DNA from: an uncultured Pseudomonadales bacterium
Lineage (GTDB): Bacteria > Pseudomonadota > Gammaproteobacteria > Pseudomonadales > Azotimanducaceae
DNA: 64,000 bases
Reading direction: 5' to 3'
NCBI GenBank assembly: GCA_951813295.1
Contig: CATOTI010000001.1
Span: 806,001 to 870,000, forward strand
Made by a program: the position numbers and the translations under genes
Notes under the pieces: generated by a model
Database searches by the model: none
Seen by the model: only the letters and a program-made list of their open reading frames with translations
Told to the model about the DNA's origin: nothing
In this document: positions 51,383 to 60,631 of the stretch, one piece after another
How the letters are laid out: each line of letters opens with the position of its first letter
Position numbering within the stretch: position 1 is the stretch's first letter

Positions 51383-52115
51383 CCGTCCGGTCGGCTTCGC
51401 CAAAAAGCCCTTCGCGCAGGAACTCGAACGCGTAGTCGATCTCTTCAGCCGGAACCTCCGGGTGCAGCCCAGGATTCGCGTGCAGACGCTTGTTGCCGCT
51501 CGAGAACGCATCGAACACGGCGAGATAGCCATCACGTGGGAACAGTTCGTCCTCGAGTTGCATCAGGAACGCGAGCGGACAGGTGATCTTTGCCGCATCG
51601 TCGAGAATTCGTTCGCCGAACGGACGCCCCGCCTTGGTGGTACCGAGCAGCCCCAGCACAGCCACGTCGACGTCGCCGAGTGCGGCGACGAGGGGAATCC
51701 CGAAAATCGATCCCATCGAAAGACCGAAATAGCCGAGTCGGTCACCTACCACAGCCTCACCATCAACGGCGCCGATGGCGGTACGCCAGTCCGCCACCAT
51801 GTCATCCATGAAAGTCGTTCGCTGGGCTTCCGCGCCGAAAGCTTCCCGACCTCCCGGACCGACCTGACGCAAGCCGTGAACAGGGCCGTCGATCGATAGG
51901 CAGTGCACGCCGAGCGAGTTCAACCGGCCGGCCAGATGGCAAATCGGCGCCTGGTAGCGATCGCCTGAAGCACCATGGCCGAACAGCATGAGCGGCGCGC
52001 CGGGTTCGCCGCGCCAGAAAGCTCCCGTCACGGGACGCTCCGTTCCTTCACGCTCGAGCCTGAATTCCTGAACCGGCCGCCCCGTCGGGTCGTTCGTGTC
52101 CTGCCAATCGTTCAC
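51363..52115 (-). CDS. Alpha/beta hydrolase (dienelactone hydrolase/BAAT-like)
   Basis: A 250-residue alpha/beta hydrolase. The nucleophile motif is GLSMGS (Ser133), the oxyanion stretch MLFGHGASGDR is at 43-53, and LEDELFPRDG (acidic residue) and NPGLHPEVP (His) follow. It is likely a soluble esterase or thioesterase; the substrate is unknown. Its last 20 bases overlap the 3' end of typA on the other strand, an unusually long convergent overlap here. Confidence 0.85.
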   Translation of the reverse strand: MNDWQDTNDPTGRPVQEFRLEREGTERPVTGAFWRGEPGAPLMLFGHGASGDRYQAPICHLAGRLNSLGVHCLSIDGPVHGLRQVGPGGREAFGAEAQRTTFMDDMVADWRTAIGAVDGEAVVGDRLGYFGLSMGSIFGIPLVAALGDVDVAVLGLLGTTKAGRPFGERILDDAAKITCPLAFLMQLEDELFPRDGYLAVFDAFSSGNKRLHANPGLHPEVPAEEIDYAFEFLREGLFGEADRTVSRVAE

Positions 52116-52189
52116 TGCTTTTCACCTATCCGTACCGAGCGACAAAAGTGCCATACTCACGGCCGACGTACACGAGGGGGATGAGGTTC

Positions 52190-52594
52190 ATGCTCGAATT
52201 CGTCGGAATCAACTGGTGGGCCGTGCTGGTCGCGACCGTCGCTGCGTTTGCTCTCGGCGGCCTGTGGTACGGCCCCGTCTTCGGCAAAGCCTGGATGGCG
52301 GCGATAGGGAAAACGGAAGAGGACATCGAGCCGTCCCCTGCCCCGTTCATCATCAGCGCCATCACCGCACTGATCACCTGCATCGTCGTCGCTGCCCTCA
52401 TGCAGATGACGGGCACGACAGGATTGGCCTCGGGTGCTCTCTTCGGGCTGATCACCGGCATCGGGTTCATCGCGACCGCTATGGCGTCCGATTCCACGTT
52501 TTGCGGATGGGGCGTCAACCTCTGGCTGATTCAAGCCGGTTATCGCGTGAGCTACTCGGTGATCATGGGCGCGATCATCGGCGTCTGGCCGTAG
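52190..52594 (+). CDS. DUF1761 family membrane protein
   Basis: A 134-residue membrane protein with four predicted helices. The start FVGINWWAVLVATVAAFALGGLWY in two halves, FGKAWM and a later LASGALFGLITGIGF are typical of DUF1761, a family without a known role. The ATG at 52190 places the first helix correctly; an ATG at 52181 with nearby GAGGGGG is an alternative. It lies alone between two minus-strand genes. Confidence 0.85.
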   Translation: MLEFVGINWWAVLVATVAAFALGGLWYGPVFGKAWMAAIGKTEEDIEPSPAPFIISAITALITCIVVAALMQMTGTTGLASGALFGLITGIGFIATAMASDSTFCGWGVNLWLIQAGYRVSYSVIMGAIIGVWP

Positions 52595-52601
52595 CCACAA
52601 G

Positions 52602-53618
52602 CTAACGGACGCGCGCGATGACCTCGCGCGCAAATCGCTCCGAATAGTCGCCCGGGCCCGTGCGTTCGGTTGGCATGGGATGCGGAACAACGACATCGAT
52701 GCCGAGGTCGTAGCGCTCGATTTCCTCGAGATGCGCCGCGATCTCGCTGGCGTCTCCCGAAAGCGAAAACGCACGTTCGGCGTCACGACCGAGAAAGTCG
52801 ACGACGTTCCCGGCCGCTTCGAGATCGGCCGCGTGATGAAAGTCGGGCCAGACTTGGCGACGCAATTCCTCGACATCGGGCCCGCGCCATTCGATCTCGG
52901 CCTGGTCGAACAACATAGGCGAATACTCGTAATACCCGGCAGCGATCGAGCGTGCGATCGCTCGCGCACGATCGCCGTCACTCGAAAAGACCGTATGGAA
53001 AACCGCCCGGATCCGCACGGTGCCGGACTCGCGGCCCGCTTCGGCCTCACCTCGACGGACACAACCAACGGCATGCTCGAGCAACCGCCGATCGGTTCCT
53101 ACCCGGATGACGACCCCATCGGCGACACGTCCGGCCATCTCGAGTGTCTTGGGGCCACCGGCGGCAACGTAAATCGGCACAGGCCTCGCATGGCGCAGCC
53201 GCGCTGGTCGTGCCGCAGCTACTTCGACCGAATCACCATCGAGTAACGACCGCATCAGGCGGATCGACTTCTCGAGGCGCGCGATCGTGGCGGGTCTCCT
53301 GCCCATCAATCGAACGGCAGTGTCGCCGACGCCCATGCCGAGCATCACCCGACCAGGCGACAAGCTGTCGACCGTCGAGATGGAACCCGCGATGACCGCC
53401 GGGTGACGCATGATCGGGTTCTCGATCAGCGGCCCGAGTTCGAACGTCGTCGTCGCCTTGAGGGCGAACGCGAGGTTGACGTACGGATCGTGCGCCAGCA
53501 GCGGTGACGACGGAATAAACCCGCAGTCCCACCCGAGCGCCTCCAGCCGTGCCGCATCGTTTGCGAAGGCGTCCGGCGATGACATGTCCAGGCGATTGAG
53601 ACCGAAGCGAAAGGCCAT
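52602..53618 (-). CDS. LLM-class flavin-dependent oxidoreductase (F420-type)
   Basis: A 338-residue bacterial luciferase-like TIM-barrel protein. SPDAFANDAARLEALGWDCGF, the VDSLSPGRVMLGMGVGD block and PVPIYVAAGGPKTLEMAGRVADGVV read in parts are typical of LLM oxidoreductases (FMN or F420). The substrate is unknown. The ATG at 53618 is chosen with GGGGAATAC upstream; the longer open frame adds a hydrophobic stretch overlapping the acyltransferase gene and is rejected. It diverges from the acyltransferase gene. Confidence 0.88.
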   Translation of the reverse strand: MAFRFGLNRLDMSSPDAFANDAARLEALGWDCGFIPSSPLLAHDPYVNLAFALKATTTFELGPLIENPIMRHPAVIAGSISTVDSLSPGRVMLGMGVGDTAVRLMGRRPATIARLEKSIRLMRSLLDGDSVEVAAARPARLRHARPVPIYVAAGGPKTLEMAGRVADGVVIRVGTDRRLLEHAVGCVRRGEAEAGRESGTVRIRAVFHTVFSSDGDRARAIARSIAAGYYEYSPMLFDQAEIEWRGPDVEELRRQVWPDFHHAADLEAAGNVVDFLGRDAERAFSLSGDASEIAAHLEEIERYDLGIDVVVPHPMPTERTGPGDYSERFAREVIARVR

Positions 53619-53665
53619 GTATTCCCCGATGTCCGACAAGCGTGTGACACATAGAATGCACAAGC

Positions 53666-54565
53666 ATGTCCAAACGGCCAAAAGAAGCAGCACGATCCGT
53701 CGGACCACGCGTCCGGGGTTTGCGTGTATTGGCGCGCTGTCTCGGGTTGCTCACGTTGCCCACACTTCGCGGCCTCGGCCGATTTGCTGGGTTCTGGCTA
53801 CTGGCCAGCAACAGCCGGGCCGGGCGGAACACACGAACGAACGTCGAAAAGGTGTTCGGCGACGAGAGCGCCGACTTCCGTGAGCGGCTGATCCGTGAAA
53901 GCCTCACCCAGACGGCAACGACCGCAATCGAGGCCTTGGCAATCTGGACGTGGTCGGACGACCGTCTCGAGAGCTGTGTCATCGACATCAGCGGCAAATC
54001 GCTACTCGAGGATCGACCGAAAGACAAAGGCGCCATCCTGCTGGCACCGCATAGCGGCAACTGGGAGTACCTGAACTTCGCTTTGAGTCAGGTCGAGCCG
54101 GTGACAGCGCTCTACGACAGGCCGAAGAACCCTGCGATGGATCAGCTCATCCGGGACGCGCGAATGCGGACGGGCAACGAACTCGCGCCCAATTCGATCG
54201 CCGGGCTGAGGCTACTCATTCGTCATCTGAAAGAAGGGCGTCTGATCGCCGTCCTTCCGGACCAGGTCCCCGTCGAAGGTGCCGGCGTTCTGGCGCCTTT
54301 CTTCGGACATCCGGCGCTCACGATGACGCTCGTTCAACGGCTGATGCAGAAAGTCGAGTGCGAGGTCTTTGTCGGCGTCGCGCGCCGCGTGAGGGGTGGC
54401 TTCCGGGTCACCTACGAGCGCGTCAACGTCCCGCATGAGGACGAAAAACAACACGCCCAAGCACTAAACGGTATTGTCGAGAGCGTCGCCCGTGACGCCC
54501 TCGCGCAGTACCAATGGGAGTACAAACGCTACCGAATCCCGGGAAAACCCAACGACTACAAGTGA
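53666..54565 (+). CDS. LpxL/HtrB-family lipid A-type acyltransferase
   Basis: A 299-residue membrane-associated acyltransferase of the LpxL/LpxM (HtrB) family, which adds secondary acyl chains to lipid A or related lipids. The catalytic HX4E is His129-Glu134 (HSGNWE). An N-terminal hydrophobic segment (about 20-48) anchors it to the inner membrane; the VLPDQVPVEGAGVLAPFFG block is typical. It supports a lipid A-bearing envelope. It lies between an LLM gene and a PhoX-like gene, both on the other strand, so it is probably monocistronic. Confidence 0.92.
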   Translation: MSKRPKEAARSVGPRVRGLRVLARCLGLLTLPTLRGLGRFAGFWLLASNSRAGRNTRTNVEKVFGDESADFRERLIRESLTQTATTAIEALAIWTWSDDRLESCVIDISGKSLLEDRPKDKGAILLAPHSGNWEYLNFALSQVEPVTALYDRPKNPAMDQLIRDARMRTGNELAPNSIAGLRLLIRHLKEGRLIAVLPDQVPVEGAGVLAPFFGHPALTMTLVQRLMQKVECEVFVGVARRVRGGFRVTYERVNVPHEDEKQHAQALNGIVESVARDALAQYQWEYKRYRIPGKPNDYK

Positions 54566-54572
54566 ATTTGCA

Positions 54573-55913
54573 TCACGCAAACCACTGATCCCAAGCCCCC
54601 GTGATCGCAACGGTAATACCGGGCGACTGGATGTTGGCGAACAGCCAATTCTCGACGAAACACGCGCCACACCATTCGACGGCCCGAAAATCACCGGTCA
54701 AACCCCGGTAGCCATCGAAGGTAGCGTTGTTTTCGGCCAAGACCCGGATCAGCCCGTCGCCATCGAGCATCGACATCCGGGTCGGTGCCCGACCGCCGTC
54801 CTCGCAGAGTATGAGACCAGCATCGACCGCAAAGATGTTGTCAGGCTGATGCAAGACGTCTTCCGACCAGCTCTCGAAGACGAGCGTGAGTGAGGACGTG
54901 TCGAGGTCGAGCGACCAGACCTGACCAGACTTCATCACGCCACCGGTGGTCGAAACGAACAGAAGTTCCCGATCGTTGATCGCGACACCTTCGAGGCGCT
55001 TGAACCGTTTCCCGCCGTGGGCGAATCCCTGATCGAACGTTCGCGTCTGTCGCGCTCGCGGATCGTCGATCTCGACCCAATGCACGGCCTGCGTTTCGCC
55101 GACCCGCCACATCGAGTCATCGCGCGGCGCTCCCACGATCGCGAGCATTTCGAGGCGCCCCGAGCGCAGCCCGCGTGATCCCGGCGCGCTCGGAACGAAG
55201 CGGTAGAGCCCCGCGTTACGATCGTCTTCCGTCAGGTAAACCATGCCGGTGACGGGATCGACCGCCGCGGCTTCGTGGGAAAAGCGACCGAGTTGGTCGA
55301 GCGGTTCTCCCGTCGTCACACCGCCCGGAATCACTTCGAACACATAGCCATGAGAATGCCGCAGCGGGCCTTCCGCCACCTGCTCCGTTTCCTCGCACGT
55401 GAGCCAGGAACCCCACGGTGTCGTTCCGCCGGCACAGTTGCGGATCGTTCCTGAGAGCGAGCCCTCGGCGCTCAGCCACTCGCCCCGGTTCAGGTCGAAC
55501 GCAAGCGTCGTCGTACCGCCACCAGCGCCCGGATCGAAAACAACAGGCGCTGCGAACGGCGGTTGCACGCCGATTTCGTGGTTTCGAACGAGGTCGACCA
55601 CGCCCTCGTTCTCACGCAGAATCGCGCCCATCCCATCATGCAGACCCGGCACGAGCGTCCCGTCGCTCAGGCGATCATCTGTCCAACTGAATGACCTATA
55701 TCGAAAACCCGGCGGCAATTTGATGAGGGACAAACCGGTCGTTTCGTCCACCGTGGGCTCAAGATCCTCGAGGCCGGCCACGCCTTGGTCACTACAGGCA
55801 GCGAGCAACCCGCCGAGCCCGGCCACGGCCATGGGCCGACTCGTCAGCGCCCCGGCCCGCAGCGCGCCCAAGCCACCAGCTGCCGTCAGCAGCCGTCGTC
55901 GATTCAACAACAC
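54573..55913 (-). CDS. PhoX/DUF839-like Tat-dependent lipoprotein
   Basis: A 446-residue protein. The N-terminus has NRRRLLTAAGG (Tat-type) and a lipobox-like LLAAC (Cys40), so it is probably exported folded and lipidated. The remainder is a DUF839 beta-propeller: PPGFRYRSFSWT, LRENEGVVDLVRNHEIG, NCAGGTTPWGSWLTCEETEQ, and the DPVTGMVYLTEDDRNAGLYRF-type segments that bind metal in PhoX phosphatases. It may act as a periplasmic phosphatase, but not all ligands can be checked by eye. It is divergent from the glycan cluster. Confidence 0.82.
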   Translation of the reverse strand: MLLNRRRLLTAAGGLGALRAGALTSRPMAVAGLGGLLAACSDQGVAGLEDLEPTVDETTGLSLIKLPPGFRYRSFSWTDDRLSDGTLVPGLHDGMGAILRENEGVVDLVRNHEIGVQPPFAAPVVFDPGAGGGTTTLAFDLNRGEWLSAEGSLSGTIRNCAGGTTPWGSWLTCEETEQVAEGPLRHSHGYVFEVIPGGVTTGEPLDQLGRFSHEAAAVDPVTGMVYLTEDDRNAGLYRFVPSAPGSRGLRSGRLEMLAIVGAPRDDSMWRVGETQAVHWVEIDDPRARQTRTFDQGFAHGGKRFKRLEGVAINDRELLFVSTTGGVMKSGQVWSLDLDTSSLTLVFESWSEDVLHQPDNIFAVDAGLILCEDGGRAPTRMSMLDGDGLIRVLAENNATFDGYRGLTGDFRAVEWCGACFVENWLFANIQSPGITVAITGAWDQWFA

Positions 55914-55982
55914 CTACCCCCCGTTCGTCGGGCGGTGCATCGGGTTCACCGCCCGTTCGTTCCGAACACGCCACCCCAAAGA

Positions 55983-57071
55983 ATGAAGATCGTCCAAGTG
56001 CTCCCGGCGCTCGAAGGCGGCGGCGTTGAACGTGGCACGCTCGAGATCGCAAGAGCCCTCGTAGCCACCGGCCATGAATCGATCGTTATCTCCGCGGGCG
56101 GTGCCATGGTAGCGACACTCGAGGGCGAAGGCAGTCGGCACGTCACGATGGCGATCGGAGAAAAAAGCCCGATGACTTTCGCGCTCGTGCCGAAACTCGC
56201 GCAATGGCTCGATGCCGAACGCCCCGACGTCATGCACGTGCGATCCCGCATGCCGGGATGGATTTGCTGGTACGCGTGGAAAAGCTTGGACCGACCCCGT
56301 CGCCCGCGCTACGTCGCGACGCTGCACGGGTTGCACTCGGTGAGCATCTACAGCCGAATCGTGACGAAGGCCGAGCACGTGATCGTCGTTTCGGACACGG
56401 CTCGTGAATACCTCGAAATGAATTTTCCCGGCAAGGACCCACGCCTCGTCCACCGGATTCATCGCGGTGTCGACCGCGCCCAGTACCCATTCGGTTTCAG
56501 ACCGAGTCACGAATGGCTTACCGCCTGGCATGCCGAGTTTCCATCGCTCGAGAACAAACGCCTCGTCACGCTGCCGGGACGCATCACACGCCTGAAGGGT
56601 CACCTCGACTTCGCGGACGTCATGCGTGCCGTCAAGGAGGAGCGAGAGGACGTGGTGGGTCTCGTCGTTGGCGGCGTCGATCCGTCGCACACGAGCTATC
56701 GCGACGAAATCGCCGAACGAAACCCCGATCTCGTCTTCACGGGCGCCCGTAGCGACCTTCGCGAGATCCTGGCGATGTCGGCAGCATCCGTATCGTTTTC
56801 TATCCGACCCGAGTCCTTCGGTCGGACCGTCGTCGAATCGCTTTCGCTCGGCACGCCAGTGCTGGGTTACGACCACGGCGGGGTCGGCGAGATTCTCGCC
56901 ACGGTATTCCCACCCGGACGGATCGCTCTTGGGGATCAAACCGGCGCCGTCGAGCGGTTGATCGCGCTGCTCGATGGCGAGCTCGACGAACCAATCGCTG
57001 CTGAACATCCGTTCGAGCTCGACACGATGTGCCGTCAGACCCTCGAACTCTACGAGACGGTCTGTGCTTGA
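55983..57071 (+). CDS. Glycosyltransferase family 4 protein (glycan cluster)
   Basis: A 362-residue GT4 glycosyltransferase (GT-B fold). MKIVQVLPALEGGGVERGTLEIA at the N-terminus (in two parts) and the donor-binding PESFGRTVVESLSLGTPVLGYDHGGVGEI region with the EX7E-type motif are typical. It moves a sugar from an NDP-sugar onto a lipid or core oligosaccharide at the inner membrane. The ATG at 55983 begins the family's N-terminus; the upstream open frame is antisense shadow of the PhoX-like gene. The next gene overlaps its end. Confidence 0.93.
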   Translation: MKIVQVLPALEGGGVERGTLEIARALVATGHESIVISAGGAMVATLEGEGSRHVTMAIGEKSPMTFALVPKLAQWLDAERPDVMHVRSRMPGWICWYAWKSLDRPRRPRYVATLHGLHSVSIYSRIVTKAEHVIVVSDTAREYLEMNFPGKDPRLVHRIHRGVDRAQYPFGFRPSHEWLTAWHAEFPSLENKRLVTLPGRITRLKGHLDFADVMRAVKEEREDVVGLVVGGVDPSHTSYRDEIAERNPDLVFTGARSDLREILAMSAASVSFSIRPESFGRTVVESLSLGTPVLGYDHGGVGEILATVFPPGRIALGDQTGAVERLIALLDGELDEPIAAEHPFELDTMCRQTLELYETVCA

Positions 57072-57879
57072 TTGGGGGGTCATCGTTGTCGCGATTGTCT
57101 TGCTCACGGCAGGGGCGTCGATCCGATTTGCCTGGTGGCGGCGGACGGTGCCGTACGAGCGGCCACGCATCCTGATGTACCACATGGTCCGAGAACCGAT
57201 CGCCGGGACGAGATTCAACAAGCTGCGCGTGCCGCCCACGCTCTTCGAAAAGCAGCTCGATTGGCTCACGAGAAACGGCTGGCAATTCTGCTTCGTCAGC
57301 GAACTGGACCGAGCCGGCCCGAAATCGGTCGCGATCACGTTCGACGACGGTTATCGGGACAACTACATCGCCGCGGACCCTCTGCTCGAGCGCTACGGCG
57401 CCGTCGCGACCCTCTACCTCGTCGTCGATCGATTCGATCGAGACTGGTCGACGACCAAAAAGGCGCATCACGATTCCGGTGAACTCATGCGCGAAGACAA
57501 GCTCGCCGATGCGGAAGTGCAGTCGATGCTTGCGAACGGGCGCTGGGAGATCGGCGCCCATACACTGACGCATGCCCTTCTACCCGCCCTTTCTCCTCAC
57601 GATCACGAAGCGGAGATCGTGACGTCGAAAACGGCTCTCGAGGATACGTTTGCCGTCGACGCTCAGAGCTTCGCCTATCCGTTCGGCATCTACGACGCCC
57701 GCGATGTCGCCGTTGTCGGAGCGGCGGGTTTTCGATTCGCAATGACGACCGATCAGGGCATTGCGGCGGATGTGGGCACGTCTGCACTCACGTTACCGCG
57801 CGTGAAGGTCAGTGGGACGGAGGGTTTGCGTTCTTTCGCGCTACGTATGCGAACCGGTCGTCGAGGCGCTTTTTCGTGA
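57064..57879 (+). CDS. Polysaccharide deacetylase (NodB-type)
   Basis: A 271-residue NodB-family deacetylase with one N-terminal hydrophobic helix (about 4-20), probably facing the periplasm. The metal/catalytic motifs are Asp94-Asp95 (TFDDGYRDN), and His166 and His170 (HTLTH), with FAYPFG later. It removes N-acetyl groups from a surface polysaccharide or lipid-linked sugar. The GTG at 57064 overlaps the GT4 stop by eight bases; it is preferred since the upstream frame is the GT4 shadow. The next glycosyltransferase gene overlaps its end. Confidence 0.88.
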   Translation: MLDWGVIVVAIVLLTAGASIRFAWWRRTVPYERPRILMYHMVREPIAGTRFNKLRVPPTLFEKQLDWLTRNGWQFCFVSELDRAGPKSVAITFDDGYRDNYIAADPLLERYGAVATLYLVVDRFDRDWSTTKKAHHDSGELMREDKLADAEVQSMLANGRWEIGAHTLTHALLPALSPHDHEAEIVTSKTALEDTFAVDAQSFAYPFGIYDARDVAVVGAAGFRFAMTTDQGIAADVGTSALTLPRVKVSGTEGLRSFALRMRTGRRGAFS

Positions 57880-58889
57880 AAGTCGCCCTGTTGCTCGCAA
57901 GCCTCGAAGAGGGCGGCCTCGAGAACCATGTTATCGACCTCGCCAACGGCCTCGTCGGCCACGGCGACACCGTCACGCTACTCGCCGATCCCAGGTACTT
58001 TGATCGATGCGACCCGCGTGTGCAGGTTCGCGCCATCGATGCCGGCGCAAGCCGCCACAACCTCATCAGTCGGGGACGCACCCGAGACGCCATCACGACG
58101 AGCGGCGCAGATATCGTTCACGCGCACGCTGGCAAAGCGACAGCGATCGTCGCGCAATGCTCGAAGGCCTTGAAGCGGCGCGGCATCAGAACGGTCTCGA
58201 CGGTCCACGGCCTCAAGGGTTCGCTCAAGGCGTATGCATCATGTGATCACGTCATCGGCGTGAGCCACGGCGTCGTCGAGCGATTATCCGCAGATGTTGC
58301 GCGAACGGTGGTCTATAACGGCGTCAGCAAGCCCCCCGAGATCAAGCGGTCGCGCAATGAACTGGCCACGCTCCTGGGTGTCGACGATGCGCAAGCGATC
58401 TCCATCGCCGTTGGTCGCCTCGCACCCGTCAAAGCCTATGACCTTCTGATAGACGTATGGCGACCCGCATTCGGTACGCTCGCCATCATGGGCGAAGGCC
58501 CCGAAGAAGCGTCACTGCGCGAGCGCGCCCGCGGCAAATCGATCGTTTTCACCGGTTTCTTGTCCGATGTTCGGTCCTGGTACTCAGGCGCCGATCTGAT
58601 GATCTTTTCTTCGAGCCGCGAAGGCTTCAGTTACGCCATGGCGGAGGCATTGCGCGCCGAACTTCCGATCATCTCCACCGAGGTTCCAGGTGCGCGAGAG
58701 ATCCTGCCGAGCGAACTGCTGGCCACGCCCGCGACCCTCGGAGCGACGATCGAACGCGCGTTGCGCGACCTCGCCAGGACGCGCGAATTGTCGAGCCCTG
58801 TTTTTGAATGGGCCGCCCAAACGTTGACTGTGGACGCAATGGTCGATTCCGTACGCGCGGTCTACTCGAGGCTCAGCAAACATGACTGA
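57876..58889 (+). CDS. Glycosyltransferase family 4 protein (second copy)
   Basis: A 337-residue GT4 enzyme. MKVALLLASLEEGGLENHVIDLA (in parts), GRLAPVKAYDLLIDVW, and SSSREGFSYAMAEALRAELPII are typical of the family. It adds another sugar to the glycan handled by the neighbours. The start is a GTG overlapping the deacetylase TGA by four bases. Its 3' end overlaps the ELM1 gene by eight bases. Confidence 0.92.
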   Translation: MKVALLLASLEEGGLENHVIDLANGLVGHGDTVTLLADPRYFDRCDPRVQVRAIDAGASRHNLISRGRTRDAITTSGADIVHAHAGKATAIVAQCSKALKRRGIRTVSTVHGLKGSLKAYASCDHVIGVSHGVVERLSADVARTVVYNGVSKPPEIKRSRNELATLLGVDDAQAISIAVGRLAPVKAYDLLIDVWRPAFGTLAIMGEGPEEASLRERARGKSIVFTGFLSDVRSWYSGADLMIFSSSREGFSYAMAEALRAELPIISTEVPGAREILPSELLATPATLGATIERALRDLARTRELSSPVFEWAAQTLTVDAMVDSVRAVYSRLSKHD

Positions 58890-59907
58890 GGAGCAGGTGC
58901 GCGAGCCGCTCAAAGTGTTGATTCTCTCGGACGACCTACCCGGCCACGTCAACCAATCGCGCGGGCTGACGCGATGGCTGTCGACGCGAATCGGCGTGGC
59001 GACGTCCGAGTACGTCGTGAAGCTGAAGTCGCGCGCGACCTCACGCGTCTTTGTCCGGTTCCAGCTCAACAGTAAAACGCCACGCCGCGTCTTCGAGCGC
59101 TACCACACCGCGGCCCCTTTGGATGACCTCGAGCGACCCGACGTCATCGTTTCCGCAGGCGGGAACACATCGTTCGCTAACGTACTTCTCAGCCGCTATT
59201 TCGACGTACCGAACGTCTTCATCGGCTCGCGCCGGCACATCCCGCCCGAGTCATTCAACGCACACATTACGCTCGAACCCACCGGCGCGGCTTCAAACAT
59301 CGTCGTCCACGTCGCCCCGTCGATGGTCGATCCAGCCGAGCTTCCAGCCAAGGCCGAGGCTTTTCGCGCGGACCACCCGCTCGAGACATGCGACTACTGG
59401 CTGCTCGCGGCCGGCGGTGACGGCGCGGGGATCTCTTATACGGAAGACGACTGGCGGCGCCTCGGCGACTGGATCAACCGTACGGCGCGAGAGCACGACA
59501 TCCGTTGGCTTCTCTCGACATCGCGACGGACCGGTGCCTCCGCCGAGGCGATTCTCAAGAAAACCATCGACCACGACGTCATCGGCCATGCCGTCTGGTG
59601 GAGCGAAAAACCGGAGCGGGTACTCCTCGGAATGTTCGGTTGTGCAACGAGGCTATTCGTCACGACCGATAGCATGTCGATGATCAGCGAGTGCATCGCC
59701 GCGGAGCGACCCGTTACCCTGGTACGCTGTGGCAGCGGCAAGCACGAGGATCGATACCAGGCGGCCCTCGACCGTTATGTTGGCTCTACACTTTGCACCG
59801 TCACGAACTTATCCGACACGCCGAAGACGATGCCTCGCCCGCGCGCAAGCATCGCGGCGATGCATGAAGCCCAACTGGGGGCACTCATCGAACGTATCCA
59901 TGGCTAG
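58882..59907 (+). CDS. ELM1/GtrOC1-family nucleotide-diphospho-sugar-type protein
   Basis: A 341-residue protein of the ELM1 family (DUF1022, named after the plant mitochondrial fission protein). DDLPGHVNQSRGLTRWLSTR, PDVIVSAGGNTSFANVLLSRYF, and VTTDSMSMISECIAAERPVTL are characteristic. Bacterial members are GT-B-like and lie in polysaccharide or lipopolysaccharide loci, so a glycosyltransferase-like function on the envelope is likely. It overlaps the GT4 and methyltransferase genes at either end. Confidence 0.9.
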   Translation: MTEEQVREPLKVLILSDDLPGHVNQSRGLTRWLSTRIGVATSEYVVKLKSRATSRVFVRFQLNSKTPRRVFERYHTAAPLDDLERPDVIVSAGGNTSFANVLLSRYFDVPNVFIGSRRHIPPESFNAHITLEPTGAASNIVVHVAPSMVDPAELPAKAEAFRADHPLETCDYWLLAAGGDGAGISYTEDDWRRLGDWINRTAREHDIRWLLSTSRRTGASAEAILKKTIDHDVIGHAVWWSEKPERVLLGMFGCATRLFVTTDSMSMISECIAAERPVTLVRCGSGKHEDRYQAALDRYVGSTLCTVTNLSDTPKTMPRPRASIAAMHEAQLGALIERIHG

Positions 59908-60631
59908 TCGACTCGAGCCGCTGCTACGGCGGATGTATGCGCCGATCTATCGCATCGGCCATCGGCAGGCGACGAACTACCGCTGCCCAATTTGCGAATA
60001 TGTCGGGCCCTTTCGTTCGAAGGCGAATCGGCAGGACGCCAAATGCCCGCGTTGCGGCGCTTTGGAGCGCGCTCGGTTCCAGTACGACGTGCTACGGCGC
60101 GAGATGCCGACTGGCCAAACTCGTCGCGTTCTGCACGTCGCCCCGGAACCCGGTGTCGCGAGGTTGTTGACGGCGAAATTCGACGAGTACGTGTCGGCCG
60201 ATCTCGAGCGATCCGACGTCGACGTCGGCCTGGACGTGCAGCAGATGCCGTTCCCGACCGCCGTATTCGATCTCGTCTTTGCCTCGCACGTACTCGAGTA
60301 CCCCGAACGCGACGATGTCGCACTCACGGAAATCCGGCGCATACTCGCGCCAGGCGGCGCGGCGGTGCTGCCCGTCCCGCTCATGCACCAGCGCACCGTC
60401 GACCGGGTCGAGCGTCATCCGGTGACGAAGGTGTTGCACGAACCCGGACTCGACTACTTCGATCGGATGAGAACGATCTTCGATACCGTCGACGTCATTC
60501 GATCAACCGACGTCGATCCCACTATCCAACCGTTCGTTCGGTCGCGTGATCGTTCCGTCCCGATGCCACTCGAGGAATCACCGGGCGTCTTCATCGACAT
60601 GATGCCGATCTGCCGAGTGGACTACGGATGA
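59900..60631 (+). CDS. SAM-dependent methyltransferase with N-terminal zinc ribbon (1)
   Basis: A 243-residue class I methyltransferase. A zinc ribbon with Cys29, Cys32, Cys49 and Cys52 precedes the SAM fold (LHVAPEPGVARLL, then DVGLDVQQMPFPTAVFDLVFASHVLEY in parts). It probably methylates a sugar or lipid of the surface glycan. The ATG at 59900 overlaps the ELM1 stop; the upstream open frame is a shadow. The DUF3108 gene overlaps its end. Confidence 0.85.
   Translation: MASRLEPLLRRMYAPIYRIGHRQATNYRCPICEYVGPFRSKANRQDAKCPRCGALERARFQYDVLRREMPTGQTRRVLHVAPEPGVARLLTAKFDEYVSADLERSDVDVGLDVQQMPFPTAVFDLVFASHVLEYPERDDVALTEIRRILAPGGAAVLPVPLMHQRTVDRVERHPVTKVLHEPGLDYFDRMRTIFDTVDVIRSTDVDPTIQPFVRSRDRSVPMPLEESPGVFIDMMPICRVDYG

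Noticed and set aside
55914..57338. 474-codon minus-strand open frame across the GT4 and deacetylase genes
   Set aside because: It runs antisense to two well-supported genes, with no family motif and no ribosome site. I treat it as a frame shadow.
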